Shown piece by piece: positions 15,232 through 24,211 of a DNA stretch of 38,204 bases. A program made the position numbers and the translations under genes. The stretch comes from JBKJTP01 sp046590195 (GTDB lineage: Bacteria; Bacteroidota; Ignavibacteria; Palsa-1295): positions 1 to 38,204 of the forward strand of contig JBKJTP010000227.1 of NCBI GenBank assembly GCA_046590195.1. Reading direction: 5' to 3'. The notes under the pieces were generated by a model. It was not told where the DNA came from. It ran no database searches and saw only the letters and a list, made by a program, of their open reading frames with translations. How positions within the stretch are numbered: position 1 is the stretch's first letter; each line of letters begins with the position of its first letter.

Positions 15232-17310
15232 TTATTCTTCAGCGATGACCCAGCCTTCTGCAAGCTGCTGCTGCACGAGGCCATCGATGAAGCGGCTCGG
15301 CTTGCTGAGCACGATGCCAGCTTCGCGATCGTAAAGATTTGTCGGATACGTGATGATCAGCGTCTCCTTCGCGCGCGTTGCCGCGACATACATCAATCGT
15401 CGTTCTTCCTCTAGAGCAAATGGATCGGTCGCAGCTTGCACCGATGGGAAACGTCCGTCGAGGCAATTCGTGATGATGACGGTGTTCCACTCCAGACCCT
15501 TCGCTGAGTGGATCGTTGAGAGCGTCAGCATCTCATCGTCCTTCGTTTGCTCTTCCATGCCTGCGAGCGAATCGGTCGGTGGATCGAGCGAGAGATCGGA
15601 AAGCAATGAGTTCAGCGAGCGGTAGCGCTCGGTGATGAGCAGGAAGGTCTCGATATCCTTCTCGCGCTTTTGATGATCATCATACTGCTTCTTTAAAATC
15701 GGACGATAGTAGTGGCTCAGATACTCCATTTTCTCTGCTGGCGACATCTCCTCACGGCTCGCTTCTTTCAGCACGCCGAAGAGATCGCGCACACGTGGAG
15801 GATATGCTGAATATTCATGCCCAACTTTGCCTTCTGCCGCAAGTTCACCGCTGAATCGCTTTAGCGACACTTTGCCTTCGACGATATCCTGCACGATCCG
15901 CTCGGCCGTCTTGGGCCCGACGCCCTCATGAAGCAGAAGGATTCGATACCAGCTTACAAGGTCCTTCGGATTATGAATGACGCGCAGCATTGCGGTCAGG
16001 TCCTTGATGTGCGCGGTCTCGATGAACTTCATTCCACCGTACTTCTGGAATGGGATGTTCGCGCCCTGTAGCTCAAGTTCGAGATCGAACGACATATATC
16101 CTGAGCGGAAGAGGACTGCTATCTCCTTGAGATCAACGCCCTGCTCCCGCAATTCCAATATCTTCTCCACAACGTAGATCGACTGCTGATGCTCATTCTC
16201 TGCACAAACGATCTGAGGCAGCTCGCCGCCGGTCCGCTTCGTATAGAGATGCTTCTCGTAACGCTCGACTGCAAGCTCGATGATCCGGTTCGACATGTTG
16301 AGCACTGGCTGCGTCGAGCGGTAATTCTCTTCGAGCGTGATCTGCTTTGCGCCTGGGAATTGCTTCGGGAATTCGAAGATATTCGATACATCCGCGCCAC
16401 GGAATCGGTAGATCGATTGCGCATCGTCGCCCACGACCATGACATTTGCCTTTGATGCATCCTCTCCCGCCAGTAATTCAATAACACGCGCCTGCAGCCT
16501 GTTAACATCCTGGTATTCATCGACCATGATGTAGCGGTATTTCTTCGCGAGCGCTGCGCGCGCTTCTTTATTGTTTTCGAGGAGCACAAGCAGATTGATC
16601 AAGAGATCATCGTAGTCCATTGTGTTGGACTTCCGCTTGTACTCCTGATAATGCAATGCGAGTCGGAGGATGTCCTCCATCTCCTCGATGAAGTGCGGGT
16701 AGTCCTGCTCGATGACCTTCTCGAGCGGGGTCATGCGGTTCAGCGAGAGCGAGATCATCGCAGCCAGGGTATTCTTTCGCGGGAAGCGGCGCTTGCTTGT
16801 CGCCATGCCCATCTGAGTGCGGAGCAGATTCAGCACATCCTGGGAATCGCCGCCATCAAGGATCGTAAAGCTTGACTCGTAGCCGATCAGCTGGGCGTAC
16901 TTCCGCAGGATCGAGTTCGAGAATGAGTGGAACGTGCCACCGCTCACCTGCTCAGCACGCGAGTCATGCAGCAAGATAGCCGCACGGCGAAGCATCTCCT
17001 GGGATGCTCGGCGAGTGAAGGTCAGTAATAGAATCGATTGCGGGTCAACGCCCAGCTCGACCAGGCGAGCCACCCTATAGGTCAGCGTCCGGGTCTTCCC
17101 TGTTCCTGCACCGGCGATGACAAGGGCGGGACCGCTCGTATGCTTGACCGCCTCGAACTGCGCCGCGTTCAGCTCCGACTCATACGCGATCTTGAACTTC
17201 GTCTCCGCCACGCCGCTCTCGCGCACGCGCCGAAGTACGAAGCGCTTGGGCGCTGCGTCCTTAGCAACGATCTCGGCGGAATCAGGTATGGCTAAGTCTT
17301 CGCTGGGCAT
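15232..17310 (-). CDS. UvrD/PcrA/Rep-type superfamily 1A DNA helicase
   Basis: This is a 692-residue 3'-5' helicase. Its motifs are a Q-motif L-N-A-A-Q-F-E-A-V (about 47-55), Walker A G-A-G-T-G-K-T (67-73), motif Ia L-T-F-T-R-R-A, Walker B V-D-E-Y-Q-D (263-268), motif III V-G-D-D-A-Q-S-I-Y-R-F-R-G, E-N-Y-R-S motif IV, motif V T-I-H-S-A-K-G-L-E-W, and motif VI Y-V-A-A-T-R-A-K. Members act in nucleotide excision repair, replication restart or displacement of proteins from DNA. Length is close to UvrD/PcrA, but the C-terminal Tudor-like tail is short. About 40 variable residues precede the Q-motif. It is divergent from the large plus-strand operon. Confidence 0.93.
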   Translation of the reverse strand: MPSEDLAIPDSAEIVAKDAAPKRFVLRRVRESGVAETKFKIAYESELNAAQFEAVKHTSGPALVIAGAGTGKTRTLTYRVARLVELGVDPQSILLLTFTRRASQEMLRRAAILLHDSRAEQVSGGTFHSFSNSILRKYAQLIGYESSFTILDGGDSQDVLNLLRTQMGMATSKRRFPRKNTLAAMISLSLNRMTPLEKVIEQDYPHFIEEMEDILRLALHYQEYKRKSNTMDYDDLLINLLVLLENNKEARAALAKKYRYIMVDEYQDVNRLQARVIELLAGEDASKANVMVVGDDAQSIYRFRGADVSNIFEFPKQFPGAKQITLEENYRSTQPVLNMSNRIIELAVERYEKHLYTKRTGGELPQIVCAENEHQQSIYVVEKILELREQGVDLKEIAVLFRSGYMSFDLELELQGANIPFQKYGGMKFIETAHIKDLTAMLRVIHNPKDLVSWYRILLLHEGVGPKTAERIVQDIVEGKVSLKRFSGELAAEGKVGHEYSAYPPRVRDLFGVLKEASREEMSPAEKMEYLSHYYRPILKKQYDDHQKREKDIETFLLITERYRSLNSLLSDLSLDPPTDSLAGMEEQTKDDEMLTLSTIHSAKGLEWNTVIITNCLDGRFPSVQAATDPFALEEERRLMYVAATRAKETLIITYPTNLYDREAGIVLSKPSRFIDGLVQQQLAEGWVIAEE

Positions 17311-17457
17311 GGGTTGCGGATCGCCGACGATCCAGCCGAGGCGCTATGGGCCGTCGCTGGCCTGCTTAACGCTGGTTTTCGGCAAAAACGATAGGGCGGT
17401 TAGTAAATTGCAGAGGCAACCTGAATTGCAAGCAGGTGCCCATAATCAACTGACCAA

Positions 17458-17463
17458 TATACT
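17458..17463 (+). promoter_or_regulatory. Candidate -10 element for the catabolic operon
   Basis: TATACT lies 62 bases before the TTG start of the first operon gene, within an AT-rich patch of the 214-base divergent spacer (17311-17524). No good -35 hexamer sits 16-18 bases upstream, so if it is used it may need an activator or a lineage-specific sigma factor. This is a weak call from pattern alone. Confidence 0.3.
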
Positions 17464-17475
17464 AAAGAGTTGGTC

Positions 17476-17493
17476 GCGCACTTGCAAGTGCGC
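17476..17493. promoter_or_regulatory. Perfect 18-bp palindrome, candidate operator
   Basis: GCGCACTTGCAAGTGCGC is its own exact reverse complement. It begins 13 bases downstream of the candidate -10 and 32 bases before the first gene, the place where a repressor would block initiation. Length, symmetry and the TTGCAA centre fit a dimeric LacI/GntR/DeoR-type regulator. A partly similar stretch (TTGCAAGCAGGTGC, 17426-17439) lies upstream and might be a second, degenerate site. No regulator gene is in the operon. Confidence 0.5.
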
Positions 17494-17524
17494 ATCAGAA
17501 TTCACACACGAGCGTCCTTAGGCT

Positions 17525-18499
17525 TTGACTCACAGGATCGGATTGATCGGTTGCGGACTTGTCGGTACGACACACGCAGAGTGCCTCGCGGCGCTTGGCG
17601 CTGCGCCAACTTTGTACTTCGATGCAAACATTGAGAGTGCTCAAACTCTTGCCAGCCGATTCAACGGCAAGCTTGCTGCATCACCCGAATCGCTCATCTC
17701 GAGTCCTGAGATCGACGCCGTCTATATCTGCACCTATCACGATACGCACGCACGTTTAGCGGTGATGGCTGCGAAGGCCAAAAAGCATCTCTTTATCGAG
17801 AAGCCAATGGCGATTACGCTTGCTGACAGTGCAGCAATCTATGATGCTGTCGAAGCGAACGGTGTGCTTTGCATGACCGGTTTCAAGATGCGCTATTACC
17901 CCCTCGTGACGAAGGCGAAGGATCTTATCGGTCGCCCCGTCTTGCTCGCAGGGCAGATCACCGAGAAGCGATGGCCGGATGATAGCTGGGCGAATGACCC
18001 GGTCAGGGGCGGCGGCAATGTGCTTTCGCAAGGCTGCCATGCGGTTGATCTACTTTGTCACCTGGCAGCGTCACAACCGATTCGCATCTATGGCGAGGCC
18101 AGAAATATGGGTCATCCATCGATCGATATCATAGATGCACTCACTGCAACGATCGCATTCGAGTCTGGCGCGATCGCATCACTCACGATTGGAGATGCGG
18201 GAGTAACACCTTTGACCGACAAACTTTCCTTTCAAGCACTCGATGGCGAACGCACGGTTCATCTACACGAGCGACTGAAGAAGCTCACCTATTTTGATGG
18301 CGAAAACACGCACACATTCTCGGTCGTCATTGAAGATGGCTTTGCCATTGAGAACGAGGAATTCCTGAGCGCGCTCAAAGTCCAGCGCCCGCCGCAGACA
18401 ACACATCGCGATGGATACAATGCAACAGCGATACTGCTCGCGGCATTTGAGTCGACGAAAACGGGCTGCGCCATCGATCTAACAACGCGACTGAAGTGA
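17525..18499 (+). CDS. Gfo/Idh/MocA-family oxidoreductase (first operon gene)
   Basis: This is a 324-residue NAD(P)-dependent dehydrogenase-type protein, presumably cytoplasmic. The Rossmann motif I-G-L-I-G-C-G-L-V-G-T is at 5-15 and the family signature I-E-K-P-M (Glu92-Lys93-Pro94) supplies the catalytic Lys. R-G-G-G-N-V-L-S-Q-G-C-H-A-V-D-L at about 160-175 matches the substrate-side motif with its conserved His/Asp. Members oxidise sugar or cyclitol hydroxyls. The start is TTG without a clear Shine-Dalgarno; no ATG gives the full Rossmann fold. Its TGA overlaps the next GTG (GTGA). Confidence 0.9.
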   Translation: MTHRIGLIGCGLVGTTHAECLAALGAAPTLYFDANIESAQTLASRFNGKLAASPESLISSPEIDAVYICTYHDTHARLAVMAAKAKKHLFIEKPMAITLADSAAIYDAVEANGVLCMTGFKMRYYPLVTKAKDLIGRPVLLAGQITEKRWPDDSWANDPVRGGGNVLSQGCHAVDLLCHLAASQPIRIYGEARNMGHPSIDIIDALTATIAFESGAIASLTIGDAGVTPLTDKLSFQALDGERTVHLHERLKKLTYFDGENTHTFSVVIEDGFAIENEEFLSALKVQRPPQTTHRDGYNATAILLAAFESTKTGCAIDLTTRLK

Positions 18500-21021
18500 A
18501 GCTAGCGCCAGTCGCCGATCTTGGTGGAAGTTATCAGGAGGTCTACGTCTCAACTGACGGCAGCGGCGATATCTTCACATGCTCGGGGGGTGCGATACAA
18601 CGCCTAGATAGAGAGCTGCGGATCAAGTGGCAAAGCAAACCAATTGGAGCGCATTGGATCGCCACGGTTGAAGACCTCGACGCTGATGGCAGACAAGAGA
18701 TACTGACATCAAATGGCAAGACCGCCTTCATCCTGTCCGCGAACGATGGCGCGATCCTCTGGAGCCATGATGTAGGGCCACCGTTCTCGTATGGCACCTA
18801 TGCAACGATGTTCCAGTGCGAGCGAATCATACTCGGCGCGTGTGGGAAGCAGTTCACTGTGCCGTGCTTCTCGCATAAAGAGGTTCTGCTCTTTGATTGC
18901 TCCGATGGCGCTGAGCGCACGAAGCTATTGCATCCGTTGTGGATGAACGACGCGTATCATCCGACGACTGTTATTGGCGATGTGAATGGCGATGGCAACC
19001 CTGAGATCGTGATCGCGCGGCTTGGCGGCGTTTATGTCTTCGATCCTGCTAGCGGCAAAATGATCTCTTCCACGCAATGGAACAGCGATGAGCAACGGCG
19101 CCGCAATTACGGACACTTCGAGCTTGCTGATACTGATGGCACCGGCATTCTGAACGCAGTGATCCTGAGCGACCGCGTCACGCGGCACGTCGCGTTGCTT
19201 GAGAATGACGGCTCAGGCAACTTCACCCCACGCTGGGATCGGTTCATTGAGCATATCTATCCGAATGACAGCACGGAGCTTCGCTATTGCTATGGAAGCG
19301 TCAGCGGCTTGAGCTCACGAGCGTTCGTATTCAGTAGTTTCAATTCAACTCTTGCTGAGCGCTGGTGTACCGAAGTGGTCGATCCTATAACTGGCAAATC
19401 GCTTGAGGTGATCGAGGACCAATGGCTCGCTGGCGTCACTGACGACAGGCTACTGCTTCAGTCCGCACCATCACGGGTGTTGAGTGCATTCTCCGACATA
19501 AGCATCTCTGACGAAGCCGATAATGTTTTCGCTGATGCAGAGAATGCGCAGTTCGCGAAGCGCTCACGTCAATATCAAGGCGCCAGAGGGCAGTTTAAAC
19601 CAGAGGTCTTCGGACACGATGACGTATGGGCTGTTAAAGACAAGGCGCTAATTGTCACAAAGAGTGATGACGTCTATCAGCTGCGTGCATTCTCAGAAAG
19701 CGATTCATCCGACTGGTTCTTGGAATCAGACGAGCCATTCCGCGTAGCGGCTGTGATCGACGGCGAGCCGATCATATCCACACAATCAGGCGAGCTTGTT
19801 AAACTCGATGGACGATCGATCAAGCTAGGCTATCATCTGACGACAGAAGCGCATCTCTCTGCGCGGCCAGGCGTGCAAGCGAGAGTCAGCGGTGATACAG
19901 TGATCGTGCCTCGTTTCGATAATAGCATTCAGTTGGGATCAAGGACGCTTGTCAAGGGACGCGGTCGCATTGGTTACGACAATGTATACCTTATTGTCCC
20001 AGTTTTCACAACAATCTCCGGTGAGCGCCTCGTAGTTCTTGACGACGAAGGCGGTGAGCACGCTCGCTTGAGACTGTACGATCTGCAAGGTATCGAGACG
20101 AACACCATCCGCTTACCACATCTTCCTCCGTCGAGACATGGTTTCCGGATTGGTGTGTATGATTGGCAATACTTTGAGCATTCGAAGGGTGATGCACTTT
20201 ACATCGCTGCGTATCGATCGCCTTCGATGAATTCGGAGACGTCGCTTGCAGTGCTCATCGAGACAGGCGAGATCTTGTGGGAGACCTCAAGCTTCGGTAG
20301 CGGAGAATTCGGCCGAGGGATTGGGCCGTGGGGGTCAAGCACTCTCACGATGATCGATGGACGGCAATGCGTTATCTTCTGCGCGAAGGATACGCTCATC
20401 GTGCTGGATCTCGAGGATGGCTCTTTCATTCGCGAGCCGCTGCTCCTGACCAATCTCACGAAAGCTGAGATGCAAAAGCAAGGCATCTTCAAGGAGCAGG
20501 GCTACGAGACCTGGAGTACGATCGATGATCCATTCACCGCTTACGGCTCCGTGATCGCGCGAGACATTAACACTGATGGCGTCGACGAATACATGATCGC
20601 GGGCTGCTTCGGGGGATTCGGTGTGCTTGATCACCACTTCCAACCGCTATGGTGGAAGATCAGTCACTTTGGCGATGTGCTCTATCGAATGCCTGCGATT
20701 GCAGATCTTGATGAAGACGGCAGACTTGATCTGTATCAATCGAATTCCGACGGTTCGATACGCGCATACGATCTGCTGACTGGCGATGAGACCGGCGGTG
20801 TCTTGATCGAGGGGATCGCAACAGATCTTGTCTGTTCTGAAAGTGAGCTCATTGCCGCAACAAGTTTTGGCAAGGTCTATCGGATCGGCTGGGTCGATGG
20901 GTTGCTCATGGTGAAGGAGAGTCTGGAAAGCAACGCGGCGCTCGGTTCACCTGTTGTGACCCAAGATGGTCGTATATTGATCGCCTCTGCTGAAGGTACA
21001 CTTTTCTCTCTAACGCGGTAG
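18496..21021 (+). CDS. Large FG-GAP/PQQ-like beta-propeller protein without signal peptide
   Basis: This 841-residue beta-rich protein carries several D-x-D/N-x-D-G calcium-type loops typical of FG-GAP/VCBS propeller blades: D-L-D-A-D-G (60-65), D-V-N-G-D-G (162-167), D-T-D-G-T-G (212-217), D-I-N-T-D-G (about 691) and D-L-D-E-D-G (about 736). It also has PQQ-like phrases such as S-A-N-D-G-A-I-L-W-S and L-I-E-T-G-E-I-L-W-E-T. Such proteins are normally exported, yet this one begins M-K-L-A-P-V-A-D-L with no hydrophobic signal. The GTG start is fixed by the overlap with the preceding stop. It may be a scaffold or ligand-binding protein; the function is unknown. It shares one base with the next gene (TAGTG). 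Confidence 0.8.
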   Translation: MKLAPVADLGGSYQEVYVSTDGSGDIFTCSGGAIQRLDRELRIKWQSKPIGAHWIATVEDLDADGRQEILTSNGKTAFILSANDGAILWSHDVGPPFSYGTYATMFQCERIILGACGKQFTVPCFSHKEVLLFDCSDGAERTKLLHPLWMNDAYHPTTVIGDVNGDGNPEIVIARLGGVYVFDPASGKMISSTQWNSDEQRRRNYGHFELADTDGTGILNAVILSDRVTRHVALLENDGSGNFTPRWDRFIEHIYPNDSTELRYCYGSVSGLSSRAFVFSSFNSTLAERWCTEVVDPITGKSLEVIEDQWLAGVTDDRLLLQSAPSRVLSAFSDISISDEADNVFADAENAQFAKRSRQYQGARGQFKPEVFGHDDVWAVKDKALIVTKSDDVYQLRAFSESDSSDWFLESDEPFRVAAVIDGEPIISTQSGELVKLDGRSIKLGYHLTTEAHLSARPGVQARVSGDTVIVPRFDNSIQLGSRTLVKGRGRIGYDNVYLIVPVFTTISGERLVVLDDEGGEHARLRLYDLQGIETNTIRLPHLPPSRHGFRIGVYDWQYFEHSKGDALYIAAYRSPSMNSETSLAVLIETGEILWETSSFGSGEFGRGIGPWGSSTLTMIDGRQCVIFCAKDTLIVLDLEDGSFIREPLLLTNLTKAEMQKQGIFKEQGYETWSTIDDPFTAYGSVIARDINTDGVDEYMIAGCFGGFGVLDHHFQPLWWKISHFGDVLYRMPAIADLDEDGRLDLYQSNSDGSIRAYDLLTGDETGGVLIEGIATDLVCSESELIAATSFGKVYRIGWVDGLLMVKESLESNAALGSPVVTQDGRILIASAEGTLFSLTR

Positions 21022-23324
21022 TGCTCGACAAGGATTATCCATTCCCAGAATTTGATCTTCTAGAACCCTTGCCATGGCTGCGAGATGTGAGCTTGTGGTC
21101 GGCACCGCCGAAGGAACGTCGCGCTGATATTCGCGATTCTTTTCTGCTTGGTGGTGGCGGTCATCTCTCCGCACGGGTTGGCACTCGCGATCGCGTCAGC
21201 ACAATGGAGCGCATCATGGCGCCGCATCTCAGCTCGTATAACTTCGGCGAGAATGCGAACTTCCGCATGTCGGTGGTTACGCCATCGCGCGATTTCTATC
21301 CACCGTTCACGTTCACTCCGACGAGTCAGCATGTTTGGCGAGTCAATGGCACTGCGATCGTCATCACTGCTGAACACGACGGGCAGTATGAGCTCGTGAC
21401 CGTCAATTGCGTTCACCCGCAGCGCAACGTGTATCTGCGATATGCATCGCTTCGGAATGTTTCGAAGGAGACGATCGAGGATATCGGCATTAGCTTCGAT
21501 GCTCCACCGGACATCCCCTATCCCGTCGCCGGACACCGCTCATGGATCGCACCACTAGACAATCACACACTCTCCGAGCGCATCCAGGAGATGCAGCCGA
21601 TGGAGCGCGATTTTTCGCAGCATTATAGCGAACATCAGCAGCGTCTGCGTTTCATGGTGCGTGGACTGATCGGCGGTAAGAATCGCGGATATCAAGATCT
21701 CTTCATCCATCGCGATGAACTACAGCCTGCTGAAGCGATGACCGCGATCCATTATCTCACTCCCGCTCTCAGCGAAAGCGAAGAGGATGCGGTCTTCTCT
21801 GCACGTGGTATCGAATCGCTTCTGCGCTCCAGAGGCATTGCACAACTACTCGATGAGACCCGCAAGAGTTGGCAGGATAAGCTAGCGTTTTCAACACAAT
21901 TTTCGTCGAGCGAGCCGATCTACGATCAGCTGATCGAGTCGAACCTCGTCATGCAGCATACTGTCGAGCGTGCGACCGGCGGCTATGTCGTGATAGATGA
22001 CTACACGGGCAGCTGGCTACGGGATCACAATGGCTCGCATGTGCAGATGCTCGACATGGGTTTGCACGAGTCTGTGCTACAGTCGATGGATCGCTATTAC
22101 GCGCTCGATTGCTCGAGCGGTTCGCTATATAGCTTTTACGCAAGCGATCTGGAGCCGAAACGCCCTGTACCGTTCGAGCCTGATTGGACACAGGTCGAAG
22201 GCTTTGTCACAGGTGACGTCCCGAACTTCCGCACCCAATGGTATTGGTGGTACTTCAAACATGCCGGTGATCTCGAGATCGTGCGCGAGCGCTTCAACTA
22301 TATGCTTGGAGCGTTCATGCGGCAGAAGCTTCACGAAAATGGATATCTCGCAAGCTATTGCTTTGATGAGACCTATGGCATCGGTCCGGTTGGCGCAATG
22401 CGCATAGGTCTCTCGGCCGACAACTCGTTTAATGCGCTCGCTGCCGCAAAGCGTCTTGCACACTTCGCGAAACTTCTTGGTCGCGATGATGCAGACTATC
22501 TCGCGGATTATGCGCAGAAGATCGAGCAAGCTATCGACAAGACTTTCTGGCTTCCGAAGGAAGGCCATTATGCTATGCGCCAGAAGCCTGATGGCTCGAT
22601 CGACAACACCGCTTTCTCAATCGGTTTGCTGTGCCCCACGTGGGTCGATGCACTTGATCCAAGCGATGAGAAGGTTCTTAAGTCAGTGACGGCGGTCCTT
22701 GAAAAGTTGTATTCGAAGAACGGATTCATCCGCCTGATCCCCGAGCATGATCAGACAGTGACAATGGCGATCGGGTACCTGATCTATGCGCTCAAGAAGA
22801 TCAGACATCCAGAACTCGATCACGCTATCAAGGATCTGCTCAAGTGGGCCGATCCATCAGGCACATTTGGTGAGTATCTTGATGAAGAGAAGGCGGGTCC
22901 GGTGCAATGCTACGAGCACATGGCGCATCGCAACCGCATGTGGGAATCCGGCATCAATACCGCTTCACTCTTTTATGCACTTACCGGCTTCGATCCCTAC
23001 ATCTATGAGAATCGAATTGCGCTGGAGCCTTTCCTGCCGAAAGGATGGACACATCATACGATCGCGCATCACCGCGTCGGAGAGTCTCGGCTTTCGATGT
23101 CGTCTGAACGGGCGGGAAGCAAGCATAGATTTGCGCTTAGCGGCGATTTCAAGTATCCGCTCCACATTGACTTTACGGTTACATCGGAGCGGAAGAAGCC
23201 TACAGTACGTGTCAATGATCAGTTGATCAGCGGCGAATGGCTTACCAATTCGTTTGGACTGAAGCACTCCACGCTTTCTCTCGAACTCGACCACTCATCA
23301 CCCATTAGCATTGTTGTCGAATGA
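21021..23324 (+). CDS. Six-hairpin (alpha/alpha)6-barrel glycosidase-like protein
   Basis: This 767-residue protein has an N-terminal beta-rich domain (about 1-290), a helical barrel (about 300-655) and a C-terminal beta domain (about 660-767), the layout of glycosidases in the six-hairpin superfamily (GH15/63/78/95-like). Barrel features include S-W-L-R-D-H-N-G (331-338; Asp335), G-T-F-G-E-Y-L-D-E-E (614-623) and H-R-N-R-M-W-E-S-G (636-644; Glu642), any of which could supply acidic catalytic residues. The exact GH family and substrate cannot be fixed by eye. There is no signal peptide, so it should act on an imported substrate in the cytoplasm. The GTG start overlaps the previous stop by one base. 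Confidence 0.78.
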   Translation: MLDKDYPFPEFDLLEPLPWLRDVSLWSAPPKERRADIRDSFLLGGGGHLSARVGTRDRVSTMERIMAPHLSSYNFGENANFRMSVVTPSRDFYPPFTFTPTSQHVWRVNGTAIVITAEHDGQYELVTVNCVHPQRNVYLRYASLRNVSKETIEDIGISFDAPPDIPYPVAGHRSWIAPLDNHTLSERIQEMQPMERDFSQHYSEHQQRLRFMVRGLIGGKNRGYQDLFIHRDELQPAEAMTAIHYLTPALSESEEDAVFSARGIESLLRSRGIAQLLDETRKSWQDKLAFSTQFSSSEPIYDQLIESNLVMQHTVERATGGYVVIDDYTGSWLRDHNGSHVQMLDMGLHESVLQSMDRYYALDCSSGSLYSFYASDLEPKRPVPFEPDWTQVEGFVTGDVPNFRTQWYWWYFKHAGDLEIVRERFNYMLGAFMRQKLHENGYLASYCFDETYGIGPVGAMRIGLSADNSFNALAAAKRLAHFAKLLGRDDADYLADYAQKIEQAIDKTFWLPKEGHYAMRQKPDGSIDNTAFSIGLLCPTWVDALDPSDEKVLKSVTAVLEKLYSKNGFIRLIPEHDQTVTMAIGYLIYALKKIRHPELDHAIKDLLKWADPSGTFGEYLDEEKAGPVQCYEHMAHRNRMWESGINTASLFYALTGFDPYIYENRIALEPFLPKGWTHHTIAHHRVGESRLSMSSERAGSKHRFALSGDFKYPLHIDFTVTSERKKPTVRVNDQLISGEWLTNSFGLKHSTLSLELDHSSPISIVVE

Positions 23325-24211
23325 GAAAGGTTCGAATCGCTACTGCTTCGTTCTTGATGGAAGACACTCCGCACACGGTGGAGCAGAACTTCATGCAGTG
23401 CGAGCAGTGGATACTTGAGGCAGGCGAGCAGGAAGCAGATATCCTGTGCCTACCCGAGACCTCTCTCACGAACGGTGTACCTGATGGGCATCTGCAGCCA
23501 GAGGAGTATCCTGGCAAGTGGACAGAGCTTTTCAAGGCGGCTGCGAAAGAGCATAGCATTCATATCGTCGCGCCATACTTTGTCAAGACACCTTTCGGCA
23601 CGTTCAATCAGGCCACGGTGATCGATGACGAAGGCCAGGTCAAGGGCTTTTATCAAAAGCTTCAGCCTACCGGATGGGAAGCACATTTCGTGACACCTGG
23701 CTTTGAACTGCCGATCATTGAGCTAGCGTTCGGTAAGATCGCAGTGATGATCTGCATGGATATCTATTTCCCAGAGATCGCTCGCATCTATGCGATGAAG
23801 GGAGCAGAGATCCTCTTTTGGCCAACGACAACGCATGGACCGAGTCAATCTGGGCTTGAAGCACAGCTTCGTTCTCGCGCTATCGATAACTCATTGCCGA
23901 TCGTCGAGAGCAATCTTTCGGGCCATCCTCCGTACGCCCCGTATGCCGGGCGATTCTATCCTGGCAATGCGCGCATCGTTGATCATAATGGCGACATCAT
24001 AGCGCAAACGGGCCGACGTCCAGGACTCGCTATTGCCGATATCGATCTTGATGAACCACGCAAAACGCGAGGCGTCCTGCTGATCAATGATCCGGATGAC
24101 ACACGCAACGATCTTGAATCGCTCACGCGCATGGATCTCTATGCAGGTGAATACGAAGGAATCGCTAAGAATCAATCTCGCTTTTATGACTCGAACAATG
24201 AGGCTCGCTAG
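23321..24211 (+). CDS. Carbon-nitrogen hydrolase (nitrilase superfamily)
   Basis: This is a 296-residue C-N hydrolase that cleaves a nitrile, amide or carbamoyl bond. The Glu-Lys-Cys triad is complete: Glu46 in L-C-L-P-E-T-S, Lys113 in F-Y-Q-K-L-Q, and Cys145 in V-M-I-C-M-D-I-Y-F-P-E. In context it might release ammonia or an acyl group from an amidated or N-acylated sugar or amino acid. The substrate is not predictable. The ATG overlaps the preceding TGA (ATGA). The 3' end overlaps the start of the binding-protein gene. Confidence 0.92.
   Translation: MRKVRIATASFLMEDTPHTVEQNFMQCEQWILEAGEQEADILCLPETSLTNGVPDGHLQPEEYPGKWTELFKAAAKEHSIHIVAPYFVKTPFGTFNQATVIDDEGQVKGFYQKLQPTGWEAHFVTPGFELPIIELAFGKIAVMICMDIYFPEIARIYAMKGAEILFWPTTTHGPSQSGLEAQLRSRAIDNSLPIVESNLSGHPPYAPYAGRFYPGNARIVDHNGDIIAQTGRRPGLAIADIDLDEPRKTRGVLLINDPDDTRNDLESLTRMDLYAGEYEGIAKNQSRFYDSNNEAR

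Noticed and set aside
16119..16589. 156-codon minus-strand ORF rich in Arg and Ser inside the helicase gene
   Set aside because: It is a frame-shifted reading of the helicase, which has all motifs in its own frame.
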